A stretch of DNA of 64,000 bases from Macrolepiota albuminosa (GCA_027475525.1 JAMWFC010000032.1:868001-932000), one strand, 5' to 3'. Positions 1-12,396 are shown, counted from the stretch's first letter. Notes: generated by a model from the sequence alone, not told the origin. Numbers and translations are program-made.

Positions 1-1847
1 CGATCAAGGTTCGACGTGTCAATGATGGGACTAGCTTCAATTTCTGCGAGTGTGAAAGAAGATGAATGAAATCCAGCAATAGGGGCATCCACCTCGTTTC
101 TATCAACGTTGAGTTCGGACGATGACGACTCTTCTGACCGTTCCAGATTCGTATGAGTATTGCGCGTGATAGAAGGTCGCACGGTACGAGGTCTGCGCGT
201 AGGAGGGTTGCGAGTATTGCGCACCATAGGAGTATTGTACACGATAGGGTTGCGCAGGACATGGGATTCAGCTAATTCAATCTAAGACAAGTTGATCCGC
301 GATTGAAAGTTTGAGAGACGTGAACAACGTACTTCTGACATTATTTCCGTCAACTCGATAGGCACATACTGGTTCAGGAGTACGTCGAATTGCATGTCTA
401 GCATATCCCTGACCAATTCGAAATATTGGGTCCATAGTCGGCGCATTCGATACTTGGCCCTGCCGAAGCGTTTTTCGATAGATGCTTCCCACATATATTT
501 GTCCGCAGCAAGTAGGTCGGAATGTTGGGCTGGAAGGTGTAATTGTTGTTCTTGGAAAGCTTCAACGTATGGGAGGTCAAACGCATCTGAATGGTAGCCT
601 TCCTCGGTTTCAAAAGGCCGATCCTCCAAGCGACGATAAAAGTTTTCCCAAAAGTTGTGGCGGCGTTCCGATGACTTTCGCTGTTTCACATAGCTCGCGA
701 TGGCATCGACCCATCTTCGAATCTTCTCCGTGATCATAGAAAGGAAACTGCCATGACGAATGTCATTGTGGAATTTAGAGCCTTCGAGCCAGAGATCACA
801 AGGAAGGTGTTTCTCAGGCGCATCTATTTCTTCAGTACTCATTCCCGAATTGTCTCTTACCATGCCATCCGCAACTTCATCGGTATACTCCACTTCATCG
901 GTATACTCCACTTCATCGGTATACTCCACTTCATCGGCATACTCCACTTCATCGGTATACTCTTCATTGGTATCCTCCACTTCATCGGTATACTCCACTT
1001 CATCGGTATACTCCACTTCATCGGTATACTCCACTTCATTGGTATACTCCACTTCATTGGTATACTCCACTTCATTGGGATACTCCACTTCATTGGTATA
1101 CTCCACTTCATTGGTATACTCCACTTCATTGGGATACTCCACTTCATTGGTATCCTCGGTATCCCCTTGAACCGAGGAATTAGTGACAGACTCAAAGTCA
1201 TCTAACGGAGTTCTGTCAAAAGGCATGATAAATTCAATTTCATGCCTCTACGAATAGAAATAGTGAGTCGCGATGCGATCGGTACTACATACTTTGCGCA
1301 CCTTGAACTTCTCGAGCTCCTTTACACGTATCTTATGACTTTTGTTGAACATGTCCCGGATACGAACCTCCACACTGTCCACTAGTCCCCCTTGAAGGAA
1401 AACTTCCTTTGTTACATCTCGCCAAGATTCAGTTTGATTCTGGAGGATATCCTCAAGGATGCCACCAATTTCTTTAAGGCAAGATTGCAAATCTTGAGAA
1501 GAGACGTCCTGACGCGTGGTTCGAGCGATATTGAGACATGGCCGAGATTTCGTAAAAGCAGTCGGTTGTGTGATATGAAACTCCCGGATTTTTTTGCGGC
1601 ATCGACGCTCGAGATCTCCTGGAAGTGTATGGAACGCGGACGTTTTATTGCTCTTCAACTGAGTAACGTATCTGTCATTGCGCATACGATGCTGATCGAA
1701 CATACGGTGGACTGCAGCTTGGCGTGTTGCGTTGCAATTACGAGCTTTTATATTGTATTTAGGAACTGGATCTCGTTGCATTGTGCGATCATATGAGATA
1801 GTCGGTAACATCGAAGCAAAGAAGAAGGTCATCGACCTTAGCGGCAT
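1..1847 (-). CDS. Hypothetical repeat-rich protein, 3' end beyond window
   Basis: I do not recognise this family. Three exons join in frame on the minus strand: 1847-1293, 1247-333 and 281-1. Intron 1248-1292 (45 nt) has donor GTATGT, a CTCAC branch and acceptor CGTAG. Intron 282-332 (51 nt) has donor GTACGT and acceptor CTTAG. Both are phase 0, so the stop codons after each separate reading frame are intronic. The last exon stays open to the window edge, so the C-terminus is missing. The protein is basic and charged at the N-terminus, then carries about 16 copies of a hexapeptide like NEVEYT or DEVEYT (roughly residues 200-295). A charged, Trp-rich helical stretch follows. No signal peptide or membrane segment is seen. 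The start at 1847 is the first ATG of the frame and is uncertain. The acidic repeat suggests a disordered spacer. Confidence 0.6.
870..1165 (-). repeat. Coding minisatellite, 18-bp period, about 16 units
   Basis: An 18-bp unit (plus-strand core GGTATACTCCACTTCATY) is repeated about 16 times and encodes V-E-Y-T-[ND]-E. Units fall into two blocks: GAT (Asp) forms at 870-1030 and AAT (Asn) or Pro variants at 1030-1150. One unit near 965 is 3 bp short. Lengths are multiples of 3, so the host frame is kept. Plus-strand and second minus-strand reading frames here are shadows. Confidence 0.9.
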
Positions 1848-2651
1848 GATTTAGCAGATAATAATAAATAGCAAAAGCAGTACTCACCCTTTAATCAAAG
1901 TATCATACAACATTGAATGCATCCGAGAACTAGAAACCAGTTCCAGTGAGGATGAACAAGTAGATCGGAAGTTGACTTTTGGAAATGCACGGCGGCAAGC
2001 AGTTCATATACACGGAAAAATTCCTTGTATGATTTTCCATATGTTAGGAAGAAGATAAAAAGGACAGGAGCTGCTTCAATAGAACAATACAATTAAAGTG
2101 GGCGACGACTGCAACTGAGAACAATGTCAAACTAGAAGAACAATCTTATTGCCGTCGCTTGTAGACAACGAGACAAGAAAGACCTCAGGTCTTATTTTCA
2201 TGTCTTGTAATCGATTTTTCTGTTATCAAGGCATCCATCAAATAGTCAAGACAAGGTAAGAACAATAGGCACCTTCAGTCAATAAGGTCACGGTCAGTGT
2301 CTCTGCCGTTTCCTTGACTCTTCTATTGACCGTCGATTAAAGATTGTTTGCACAAGGTTGGAAGACAGAAAGCGTTGCGCTCGTGCAGGCACATGACTTC
2401 CGCCTTTACTATGTATTACACTCCTTCAAGGATTCTTTGAACTCAAGTCCGTCCACGCGTACGATCGTCTACAAAGTCAGCTCGAGAAAAGAATATTGAC
2501 GTACTTATTTCTGGATATATCCAGCCTTGTGACTGGCCGGTCACCTTTCAGGTATGCTGTGCGTCGAGCCGGCGGTGGGAGAACGGAACACGGGATTATA
2601 AGCTCCGTTCGTGATTCCCATCAGGACCCGTCGGCCAACTTTCTTTATCTA

Positions 2652-4929
2652 ATGGCTCCTAAACTCAGCGCGCCCTTTGGAACGTGGTCATCACCGATAA
2701 CCGCCGAGGCCATAAACAGGGGTGTCAGTGCTTGCGTTTATTTGATCTTTCACGTTCGTCAACAGTGTCTATAATTTCGTAGGTTCTCCCTCTTAGTGCA
2801 CTTGTCGTCGATCCCATTACTTCCAAACTCTATCACCTCGAGGCACGACCGTCTGAAGGCGGTCGGATAACTATCATTGACACCGAGAATGCCATCGATC
2901 TCACTCCCAGTAAGGATTGGAATGTGCGGACGGGTGTTCATGAATATGGAGGCGGCGCTGCTATCGCCCACGGTGGAATTATATACTTCTCGAATTTACC
3001 TGATGGACGGGTGTATCGTTTGAAAGAAGGGGTAGATCCCGAAGTTGTCACTCCAGGTAAATTGCTGCCTCTCTCACTATATCATCTTTGTTTCTAAACA
3101 TTGAGGGTAACAGAGAATCAAGTTCATCGTTTCGCCGATTTCGATGTTCATCCTATCCACACACATCTTCTCGTATCAATTTTAGAAGATCACACTGTCG
3201 ATGAACCGTCTGTTATCGTCAATACTCTCTGCATCATCAATACAACCACAAAGACCGTCCATCCTCTCGTTTCAGGCGCAGATTTCTACGCGTCACCAAA
3301 GTTTTCTCCAGACGGAACACACCTTGCTTGGCAACAGTGGTCTCATCCAGACATGCCATGGGAGGGTTCGCACATCTATATCGCGGACGCCTTTGTTGAT
3401 TCCGGCAGGGTATCTCTGAAAAACTATGTTCATGTTGCAGGCGAGGCACTCAAGATCAGCGCTGCCTACCCCTCATGGGCAAACAATGAAACTCTCGTGT
3501 TCACTTCGGACGAGTCTGGATTCATCAACCCATGGAAATATCAGGATGGAAAATCTACTGCGTTATTTCCAGAGCCTGTTGGTTATGAATTTGGATCGCC
3601 TGGGTGGTTGTTACAGACACACCCTTATGCGATACTGGACGAGAAAGGCACCCTCGCTCTGTTCATCACAACAAAGGATGGTCGGAATGGCCTGGACATA
3701 GTTGATCTCACAGGAGGATTGCTACCACGGACTATTGAAACCCCATTTGTCCTTGTAGAAAAAATCTCGTCTTTGTCTCGTAGGGCATGTGAGGTCGTCT
3801 TCGCTGGTGGGAAAGTTGATGAAGGGTTGAGTGTCGTGAAAGTCACTTTGGACAATGTTTCTTTGGACGATGCTTCTGGTGCAAGGTTCGCCACGCTCAA
3901 GCCTGCTGCCATCCCGGAGTTCTCGAACAACTTTGTTTCTATCCCTCAGCCTATGTCGTTAAAAACGCCTAGTGGAGAGCTTGTCCATGTTGTTTATTAC
4001 CCCCCTCAAAACCCCCATTATTCGGGTTCAAGTGTTCCAGGCGAGCGTCCACCGTGTGTCGTGCTGGCTCATGGAGGTCCAACTGCCATCACTATGCAAA
4101 GCCTCAGCTGGACGACACAGTATTTTACATCTCGTGGATGGGCGTGGTGCGTTCAACTTTCCATCAACCTACTCCCTTGCTAACTTGCTTTGCATTGGAG
4201 GCTTGCTGTAAACTATGGTGGATCCTCAGGATACGGGCGTGAGTATACCTGCCGCCTTGACGGTAAATGGGGCGTCGTCGACTCGAATGACTGTATACAG
4301 GCGGCACGGATCATTTCAAGCGTACCGTACGATTTCGTCGATCCCAAGCGCCTTGTCATCCGTGGATCCTCTGCAGGAGGATACACAGTACTCTGTGCAC
4401 TGGCGAATGCTCCAGATCCAACCTTCGCTGCTGGTACATCCTCGTTTGGCATCTCGGATCTATTCCCGTTGGAGGCGCATACCCACAAATTCGAGTCAAG
4501 GCAGCTTGAGAAATTGCTTGGTGGCACGTCAATACAGATTCCAGAGGTGTTTAGAGAGAGATCACCCATTAAACACGCCGATAGAATTGTTGCACCACTT
4601 CTGGTCAGGAACACAACTCATCTGCGTTGCTGTTACTCACAGGCGTTCCAGATACTCCAAGGAGACATAGATAAAGTGGTACCAAAGGAACAGGCGGAGC
4701 TCATATATGAGAAAGTCAAAGCGAAGGGTGGTGTTATCGAGTATAAGTTGTACCCCGGGGAAGGGCATGGCTGGCGGAAGGCAGAGACTATTGTGGATGC
4801 CTTGGAGAGGGAACTGGAGTTCTACGAAACCCCGGGGAAGGGCATGGCTGGCGGAAGGCAGAGACTATTGTGGATGCCTTGGAGAGGGAACTGGAGTTCT
4901 ACGAATGTGTCCTTGGAGTGAGAAGCTGA
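2652..4929 (+). CDS. S9-family serine peptidase (prolyl oligopeptidase / acylaminoacyl-peptidase-like)
   Basis: An alpha/beta-hydrolase peptidase predicted to release residues from peptides, probably cytosolic because no signal peptide is seen. It starts at 2652 (MAPKLSAPFGTW). Exons are 2652-2723, 2783-3056, 3114-4146, 4201-4603 and 4652 to the end. Intron 4147-4200 has a CTAAC branch. The N-terminal half is a beta-propeller-like region with the S9 motif FSPDGTHLAW. The C-terminal hydrolase domain shows the HGGPT oxyanion region, the nucleophile Ser in RGSSAGGYT, the Asp in LQGDIDK and the His in GEGHGW, so the full triad is present. A perfect 77-bp duplication (4752-4905) lies in the last exon. 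As written, the frame ends at 4921 with a garbled tail. With one copy it ends at 4929 with a short, family-like tail. Acceptor 4651 versus 4642 is a judgement. Confidence 0.85.
4752..4905. repeat. 77-bp perfect tandem duplication 1
   Basis: 4752-4828 equals 4829-4905; flanking bases mismatch on both sides, so the match is exactly 77. It lies in the last coding exon of the S9 peptidase and changes its C-terminus. Confidence 0.97.
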
Positions 4930-5101
4930 TCGATTTCAGTCTGACGTTCTGTTATCACTCGGACACTCTATTTTCTCGTCGACTGATGTTACAATGTGAA
5001 AAATTTCAGCAGATAAGATCAAGAGATATATACAAAATTCAGAGTCCGTTGGCAACCACAGCTCTCAAGACCTCTTCAACATTACTCACATCCTCCTGAG
5101 A

Positions 5102-5255
5102 ACAAACGTCATGGTGATTGATATATTACATAATAAAGCGGGTATTTGGACGTACCAGTGTAAGATCACCATGTACGTACAAACGTCATGGTGATTGATA
5201 TATTACATAATAAAGCGGGTATTTGGACGTACCAGTGTAAGATCACCATGTACGT
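5102..5255. repeat. 77-bp perfect tandem duplication 2
   Basis: 5102-5178 equals 5179-5255. It lies between the convergent S9 peptidase and the minus-strand gene ending at 5352. Confidence 0.97.
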
Positions 5256-5351
5256 AGTCTGGTTAATCTCCACGTAGAAATCACTTGCTCCCCCGCGTCG
5301 AGCGGTGCGACCTCCTGTGCGACTGCCGTCTCTCCTGCAGCAACAACTTCC

Positions 5352-6360
5352 TCACCCGTCGGAAGTACTGCCGTCTCGAGTTGTGCCTCCATTGATTGCT
5401 GTATCGTGCTTCCGAGTACTGAAGCTCATGAGCAATTGAGTGCGGATTGTGGAAGAAAAGGATGTACCGGCAGGCATACTGTCATCTAGCGACAAAGAGT
5501 TAGTTAAGAATGAAAAACAAAGTAGAAGAAAGACAAGATCTCACCTCCGACAGTTTCATCCGGAACCTGTTCGTCTTCTAGAGGATCCGTACGACTGATA
5601 TCGTCGAACGAGAATTCATTTTCTGTAACAAACACGTATTAGTACAGGGGGAACGATGGAGAAACTAACGCTCACCTTTGTTGGAGCTGGCAAGGGAAGA
5701 TTCGACTTGTGGGTCTGGAATTAAATCATTGATCTCATGGTCCATGTCCACGTCGCCCTCAGCATCCTCATCTCCCCCTTCATCATCATGATGCTCCTCT
5801 GCCTTTTCCTTTCCTTTAAAAGAGTTTGGACGTAGTGGGGTCAACAAGACACCGTCGAAAATCTCGCGCCGCGTCGAAGAGGGAGGCGCGGCTACCTTCG
5901 TCTTGGTTATGGATTTGGTCTGGCCCACCTTGGGCAGTCGTGCACGTGGACGTCTGAGTTGAGATTCTTTACTGATAGTTGCGAGGGCTTTGGCAGACCT
6001 CCGTGGGAGTCGTGCCATAGGACCTAAAATTCTCTTCTTCTTGTGTCGAGTGTCGTAGTCTGAGATTACCAAGGCGCCCCTTGTCCGTTTGGTGGGCGAA
6101 GGTGTCTCAGGATGAGGACGTACGGTCTTGTCTTCCTTTTTCGCCTCGGAAATTTCTTTTTCATATTCAAGAGATCTTTCCACTTGGGAAAAAGTTAGCT
6201 TGAGTGTAAGGCAATGATGTTTAAACATACGACCAGATTCTTGGGCCACTTTAAGAAGGCTCATCATTTCTTGTTTCGTCCACAACCGGGAATAGCCCAA
6301 GTCGATACAAACTGAGCGTAGTGTCCCCGCTTTCAGTTTGTCCCATGGAAAATCAGCCAT
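5352..6360 (-). CDS. Hypothetical basic nuclear-type protein
   Basis: Family not recognised. The chosen start is 6360 (MADFPWDKLKAGTL); an upstream in-frame ATG at 6456 is less likely. Intron 6183-6230 (48 nt, donor GTATGT, branch GCTAAC) is a multiple of 3 and so hides in an open frame. Two more introns follow: after SSNK (donor GTGAGC, acceptor TACAG) and after DETVG (acceptor CGCTAG). They lead to a stop at 5352-5354. The first ~45 residues form a small helical module (AGTLRSVCIDLGYSRLWTKQ) that resembles a SAP/HeH-type DNA-binding fold by eye only. Then come KR-rich nuclear-localisation-like stretches and a Glu/Asp-rich tail. It is divergent from the peroxiredoxin gene and convergent with the S9 peptidase. 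Confidence 0.55.
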
Positions 6361-6817
6361 GGTTGAAGGTGTCAAGGAAGAAACAAGAAGCCGAGCTCCG
6401 ATCAAAGTATGATGCAGTGAGCTGAAATGATAATGATTCCGCTTTCCGTGTTGCACACACCTATTATCTCGTTCAATGATATCTCAGTTATGAGCGTTAA
6501 ATTTACATAATGTATTGTTTGCGAGTAAGGATACTCGTACTAAATAAAGGACGAGGATAGGAAACACTAATTTTGCAGCGTAATTGAGCCGAAGATGTTC
6601 AGTCCTCTCGTTAGCAGCCTCCCGTTCGATGATGAGATTACCCGTCAAGTAGAGGATATCCTTAAAGGACTACGCCTTAAACACCATTGAAATGGTGAAG
6701 GCAAGAATGGACTAGATATGGAGAAGAGAAATGGCTGACCATTAATAAACCTTTGTCTATCTTCGACCCACATGTGTCACGTTCTCTCCTAGCGACGCCA
6801 GCTGTTGAATACGATCA

Positions 6818-6971
6818 ATGTTTCCATCTCACAGTGGGATAGCGATTCATTCCCGATAGAACATTTAAGATGATGTCCGTATTTAATGAAACCCATGTTT
6901 CCATCTCACAGTGGGATAGCGATTCATTCCCGATAGAACATTTAAGATGATGTCCGTATTTAATGAAACCC
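6818..6971. repeat. 77-bp perfect tandem duplication 3
   Basis: 6818-6894 equals 6895-6971; the match runs 3 bases further by chance (ATG). Intergenic, upstream of the peroxiredoxin gene. Confidence 0.97.
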
Positions 6972-7031
6972 ATGAATGGCGTGGTTGTGAGTTCCGTTTT
7001 GCCGTTTTAGGGAAATTTTGTCGCTCGGCTT

Positions 7032-7185
7032 TGTAGAGTGGCTTCTATTTCTCTTGAGTCCTGGTACAACCGCTCGGTTTCCCTTGATAAAAGCGTCGGC
7101 TCTTCGTGTGTAGAGTGGCTTCTATTTCTCTTGAGTCCTGGTACAACCGCTCGGTTTCCCTTGATAAAAGCGTCGGCTCTTCGTG
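7032..7185. repeat. 77-bp perfect tandem duplication 4
   Basis: 7032-7108 equals 7109-7185. Intergenic. Short reading frames across it are products of the duplication. Apart from duplications 3 and 4 I see nothing in 6470-7360. Confidence 0.97.
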
Positions 7186-7424
7186 GGCTGAAAGTGGAAT
7201 GTGGTGCAATCCATTTCTTGTCGGGTCCTTCGGCTGCGCTAGTTCCCACGACTAACCAAAGCTTAAAATTCAGGGTAGGTGTGTTCGCAAGCTAACAGTC
7301 ACATCGGGGTTATGTCACATTTGACACATTGCACGTGGCTGGCATAACGTCCGACGCGTAAAAAATTATATATAGCATTACATAAATTGAAAAATTGACC
7401 ATCGCTCGTTTCCTAAAAACCATA

Positions 7425-8640
7425 ATGGTTGCTCTTGTTCAACGCCCCGCTCCCACTTTCAGCGCCAAAGCCGTCAATGACGGTCTCATCACTGACATTT
7501 CATTGACTGATTACCGGGGCCAATGGTTTGCACTTTCAGCGCCAAAGCCGTCAATGACGGTCTCATCACTGACATTTCATTGACTGATTACCGGGGCCAA
7601 TGGTTTGCTAACAAGCGTGTTCGTGACACAAGCTGGAGCTGACTTGGTGTCGTTTTTACAGGGTTGTTTTACTGTTTTACCCTATGTAAGTTTTGTCTTT
7701 TTACCTTTGAGCCGTTCTTTGGACCGTTTCTGGCGATTTATCAGGGATTTCACTTTCGTTTGTCCAACGTAAGTGGATTTTGTCCCAGCTCAGGAGCCTA
7801 TCTGACGTTGTCTTTCTTTCTCTTTTTTGCAGCGAGATTCTCGCGTTTAATGACGCTCTCCCTACATTCAAGGCACTTAACACCGTTGTATTTGGTGAGG
7901 CTTTCAACTTCAGTCAATTGTTCAGAGATTAACGCGTCAAAGGTGTCTCCACCGATTCCGAGTACTCTCACTTTACTTGGGCTAATCAGGCCCGCAAGGA
8001 GGGCGGCCTCGGGCCGGATTTGAAACTTCCTCTTATTGCCGATAGGAACATGAATATTTCCCGTGATTACGGAGTCCTCCTCGAGGAAGAGGGTGTTTCT
8101 CTACGTGGTCTGTTCTTGGTAGACCCCAAGGGAATCCTCAGGCAAGTCAAAAATAAGACGTTTTTCAATGATATCCACAACGCGTCGTGACAGGCAAATC
8201 ACCGTTAATGACCTTCAGGCAAGTCAAAAATAAGACGTTTTTCAATGATATCCACAACGCGTCGTGACAGGCAAATCACCGTTAATGACCTCCTGTCGGC
8301 CGTTCTGTTGACGAGACCATTCGTCTCATCAAGGCCTTCCAATTTACCGTACGTGTTGTCTGATCAATATCGATTAGTGTTTCTGAATAATTTTGTTCCT
8401 ACTAGGACGAACATGGCGAGGTTTGTCCTGCCAACTGGACTGAAGGTTCGAAGACTATGAAGCCTGATCCTAAGGGCTCTCTGGAATACTTCGAAGCTGT
8501 CGCTGCTAACGGCGTCGCGGAGGTTCGAAGACTATGAAGCCTGATCCTAAGGGCTCTCTGGAATACTTCGAAGCTGTCGCTGCTAACGGCGTCGCGGCAA
8601 TGGAAATGGAAACGACAAGAAGCGCCCGCGCGTTGCTTAA
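7425..8640 (+). CDS. TSA1-like: Typical 2-Cys peroxiredoxin, disrupted by three 77-bp duplications
   Basis: A thioredoxin-dependent peroxidase that reduces hydrogen peroxide; cytosolic in fungi. It starts at 7425 ([12 protein letters not shown]), with a TATATATA stretch at about 7366. Exons recovered in order give the [13 protein letters not shown] strand, the peroxidatic Cys in [22 protein letters not shown] (the GGLG motif), [14 protein letters not shown], the resolving Cys in GEVCPANW, and SLEYFEAV (the YF motif that marks oxidation-sensitive eukaryotic forms). The C-terminus ending KKRPRVA and the stop at 8638-8640 are in a frame reached only if one base is added after 8597. Likewise [12 protein letters not shown] needs one base after 8291. 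Both points sit exactly at the end of a 77-bp second copy, so I read them as assembly damage, not a true pseudogene. One intron (8142-8193) appears to be GC-AG. Confidence 0.85.
7454..7607. repeat. 77-bp perfect tandem duplication 5
   Basis: 7454-7530 equals 7531-7607. It repeats most of peroxiredoxin exon 1 plus the first intron bases. Confidence 0.97.
8138..8291. repeat. 77-bp perfect tandem duplication 6
   Basis: 8138-8214 equals 8215-8291. It repeats the GC-AG intron and the ITVNDL codons of the peroxiredoxin. One coding base appears lost directly after 8291. Confidence 0.97.
8444..8597. repeat. 77-bp perfect tandem duplication 7
   Basis: 8444-8520 equals 8521-8597. It lies in the last peroxiredoxin exon. 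One coding base appears lost directly after 8597. Confidence 0.97.
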
Positions 8641-9410
8641 ATTGGATACTTCTTACACATCTATTTGGTGTCTTACACCTTAGGCTCTCCAAACTTGAGA
8701 CTCGTACTCAGCATCTTGGACTAGATCTTGGAACCCACACGTTTTTATCATTACCAACCTTTCATTTGGACCGAGAAATTTTAGACATTATTGGAAGTGT
8801 AGATATGTCTTGACCTAAACACAAGTAGAACTAACGCTATTTTCATCTGTAGATATTTTAACTTTAACGATAATCAATTTCATGTGGCAGCTATATACTT
8901 GCTGGGCGTTGTTCATATTGGCGTAAATACGTCAGAAAAGACATTTTTAATGTCAATTTCGAGGTAAACAAGGTCCTCACTGAAACAGCGTCGACAAACA
9001 ACAGAACCTCGCTATATTCCAAAGGCGAGATTAAGGGTGTACGTACACGTAGGAAAAATAGAACGATAATTATGAAGTGTAGTAACGAGAGGGATCCAGT
9101 AGCGGATATATCGGAAGCAGAAACGGAAGCAAAGTCAGCCACACAAGTCTAAATACGCCTACTGTAATAGATGGTCGTAATCATAGGATTACAGTACGTT
9201 TGACTTGAGTTCGCCACAGCGCCTTCAGACCTGGAGAGCCAATTTGACAGCGTTCTAGAAAACAAGATAACACCACTTCTCACGCCAGCTATTGTCTGTC
9301 TATGGTTGAACTGGTCAGCCATTGAGCGGCTGCTCTGGTTGCCTAAATAACTCTAGACTGTGATCTTGAAAGGTTTGACTTCCCTCAAATCTTTCCCTCA
9401 TGGCTCAGCG

Positions 9411-9564
9411 CTCGCTGCGATCCGAGCTACAATTCAGACAAGTCCTGGGTCAACATCTCCAACCGGAGACACAGATAATCTCTTTTCCTCGCTGCGATCC
9501 GAGCTACAATTCAGACAAGTCCTGGGTCAACATCTCCAACCGGAGACACAGATAATCTCTTTTC
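9411..9564. repeat. 77-bp perfect tandem duplication 8
   Basis: 9411-9487 equals 9488-9564, in the gene-poor region. Confidence 0.97.
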
Positions 9565-10521
9565 ACCATCCCCCAACCTTCCGAGGGTCTACTTTTAACC
9601 TCGACTAGATTTAAATTTATCTCTTTAAATATTCTTATTAATATTTTACTTATCCATTAATAATTATTTTGTTATTCCCCTTATCCCAGAAACACCTCAA
9701 ATTACCTTGTTGTGAGTACACTATCTGGCACATCAGAGACAACAGGGTTAGATGCAGATTCCTACACATTGCTATCGACAAGTATCAACGAAAAAGTTGG
9801 ACTTTTCACTCAAACTTTGTCCTTATGCTTTACCTACCGAGAAAACCGCTGGTACCGGTTCGCCCGACAGATGACAAGTAGAATTGATCCAGTGGAATGT
9901 CATCTGTCGCGGGACAGCAGTTTTGAATTATCGAGTTCGGTACAAGTTCTTCTAGAATTGGCTTGACTAGTATCAAAGTTACGAAATTGATTCGTAGCTA
10001 GCGAAAGAAGTTCGTTGCTGACTTGCTGACTCTACTCGAAAACTTCCTGAATGTCTTACCAATGTCGACAGTCAGCCCAAAGCCAGATGTTTGTGCAAGT
10101 TTTAACCTGGCCTGGCCTCATCCACCAAGGAACATGTCATTAAGTCCCGAATCTCCCGTCAGTATCGTATCCGCGACAACGTGAAAAACAATTCTTTCAG
10201 ACATTGGCCAAGACTTTGCAACAAGTTCTTTTGGGGAGACGGCGAAACCGAATCCTGAGCTGATCCCTCACCGACTGAACACAGACGGATTGCGCACCTT
10301 CCACGAGGACGTTGAACCAGCAACTCGCCCGCGTTTGTTCAACTGCTACCAAAGAGATAGGGAATCCATTGTTCACTTACTATCAGTACCCCTATCTGCC
10401 TGCACCCCTTGCTCTTTTCTGAGTAGTTCTGACGCCAGATGATTTCTTGTCTTCAAAAGACTACTATTACTGATGACTCGGGGACTGACCCGGAACTCAA
10501 TTAGCCCGCGTGGAAGGAGCA

Positions 10522-10675
10522 AGGACGAGTTGACAGTATCGACCCAATCGAGCAAGCCGATCGGAACTAACTAGCCTTGGAAATTGAACGCGCTCGATAG
10601 GACGAGTTGACAGTATCGACCCAATCGAGCAAGCCGATCGGAACTAACTAGCCTTGGAAATTGAACGCGCTCGAT
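10522..10675. repeat. 77-bp perfect tandem duplication 9
   Basis: 10522-10598 equals 10599-10675, in the gene-poor region. Confidence 0.97.
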
Positions 10676-10767
10676 AGTGACACTAAGAACCAGAACGTCT
10701 AGTATAAATTCAGATCAAACGTCGCGTATCCGACATTACACAGTGGTATGTTACTCACGACTTAGTA

Positions 10768-10921
10768 AGGATAGGGCTACTTGGGTTCTTGTTATCCTTT
10801 CAATTTTTCCGAACTAGTTTTGTATCTGCCTAGTCTCATTCAATAGGATAGGGCTACTTGGGTTCTTGTTATCCTTTCAATTTTTCCGAACTAGTTTTGT
10901 ATCTGCCTAGTCTCATTCAAT
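10768..10921. repeat. 77-bp perfect tandem duplication 10
   Basis: 10768-10844 equals 10845-10921, in the gene-poor region, 93 bp after duplication 9. Confidence 0.97.
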
Positions 10922-12396
10922 TTTGAATATAATCTTAGTCGACACTTACCAAGTGTATCCCGCCCTGAAACAGGACGCAATCAATCATTTGGAGCTTCAC
11001 TACTCGAAGAACAAAGCGAAGGGCCGTTGTCATGAAGGTATCGAATCTTGGTCGCGCGATCTGTTCCCTCCGCCTGCCATTGTATCAGTAAGACAAGGTT
11101 ACGAGCTTACAGATAGTCCGATATTATATCTGACAGAGGTCCTCTCTTGAATTGGCACCTTCCATTTGATAATTAATTCGAGGTACTTATGCAGACTATT
11201 CAAGTCGGGAAAAAGCTTATCGATGTTGAGACTTATTCGGAGTAAGTATACAGGATGCCTTTAGCAAGACCTGATCGTCATTACAAGATCATTACTGTAC
11301 CTTTCAAGAAGCTCATATGATCGGACAGGGCAGAAGGCCGAGCTTGCCAATCATGACGTTACACACCTGTGAATCGCGCTGTAGATTGGAGGAATGGAAG
11401 ATCATCCGGCTGTGGCGTGGCCAGCCACTCAAGCTATTTAATCCAAAAAAACAGCTCCTTGTGCCTGCTATATGGGTACAAGATTCAGATTTTTAATGAA
11501 CTAAACGGAAATACAAGTGGAGCCTTGTACTGTATGTGACATGAAAGGCCCTTGAAACTGAAATAACCTAATCATGGCTGGAACAGCTTCATTTGATCCT
11601 GAGAAAATCGGGTCTCACCAGGTATACGACATAGATGCATCATACTCTCTTGCTCCTACCAAACCTTGTTACTTGCGATCCGACTGCTAGCACAAAGTAT
11701 ATGTCATGAAGTCACAGACAAGAAGGCTTGGTAGCGAAGAGCTCGTAGAAGAAAACTTCAAATACATCGGGAAACCCTTGAATGAAATATACTGCGGACC
11801 GGGAAATCTCGTGCGAAGGGCCCAGGCCGTACAAAGACTAACCGTAGTAGTAAAATATGATCCGTTTCCGATATAGTGGGTATGGTAATTGTGGGCGTAA
11901 AGGTTGCACACATAGGAGAGATAGCGAGGCCGAGCGTGCATGGCATGGCCAGCACTGGCAAGGTGATGCTTTCCTAGGTGACAGCGGCAGCGAGGTACGT
12001 GCATACGTACATACGTATTTAAGTTCGAAAAGGGCGAGGCAGAAGTTAGGACAGGGGTGGGTGAGCTTGATAAGGACAGAGGGAAGGGGGATGGGACGCT
12101 ACAAGGATCCTTGACCTCCTAAAATACAGTGAAGTAGAACAATACGTACAGTACAGAAGGCACCAGCTACTAATAGTTACAAAATGGGTGGTTCGAACGC
12201 GATTGGGAAAACAAGGTCCAAGTTTGACAAGAGCAGAACGGCACAGGAGATCGAGTAGTATAAGGGATGAATGGAAAGCTCGGGAAAGGAGCGACATGCG
12301 ACTCGACCAGCGCGGCGGTGTGAAGGAAGTTAGGCGGGTTGGCAGAGACCCCGAGCGTACAACTGCCCGCCAGAAAAAATGAAGGCTACTCCTAGT

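Larger units (their letters stand above)
8641..12396. other. Gene-poor region
   Basis: No reading frame here is convincing. Short frames (for example 8891-9142 on minus, 9360-9608, 9712-9966 and 10923-11150 on plus) have no recognisable motif, and several are created by 77-bp duplications. 9600-9670 is AT-rich. Part of 11700-12396 may be the 3' untranslated region of the WOPR gene. Confidence 0.5.

Noticed and set aside
870..1165. Possible CRISPR-like array
   Set aside because: Contiguous 18-bp units without spacers, in a eukaryotic coding exon.
753..1205. Long plus-strand and second minus-strand frames across the repeat (FIGILH, MKWSIP repeats)
   Set aside because: Shadows of the 18-bp coding minisatellite; only the VEYTNE frame joins flanking exons.
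7425..8640. Peroxiredoxin as a true pseudogene
   Set aside because: Every lesion coincides with a 77-bp duplication border; conserved residues are intact.
9360..10700. Decayed retroelement in the gene-poor region
   Set aside because: No protease, polymerase, integrase or LTR signal could be recognised.
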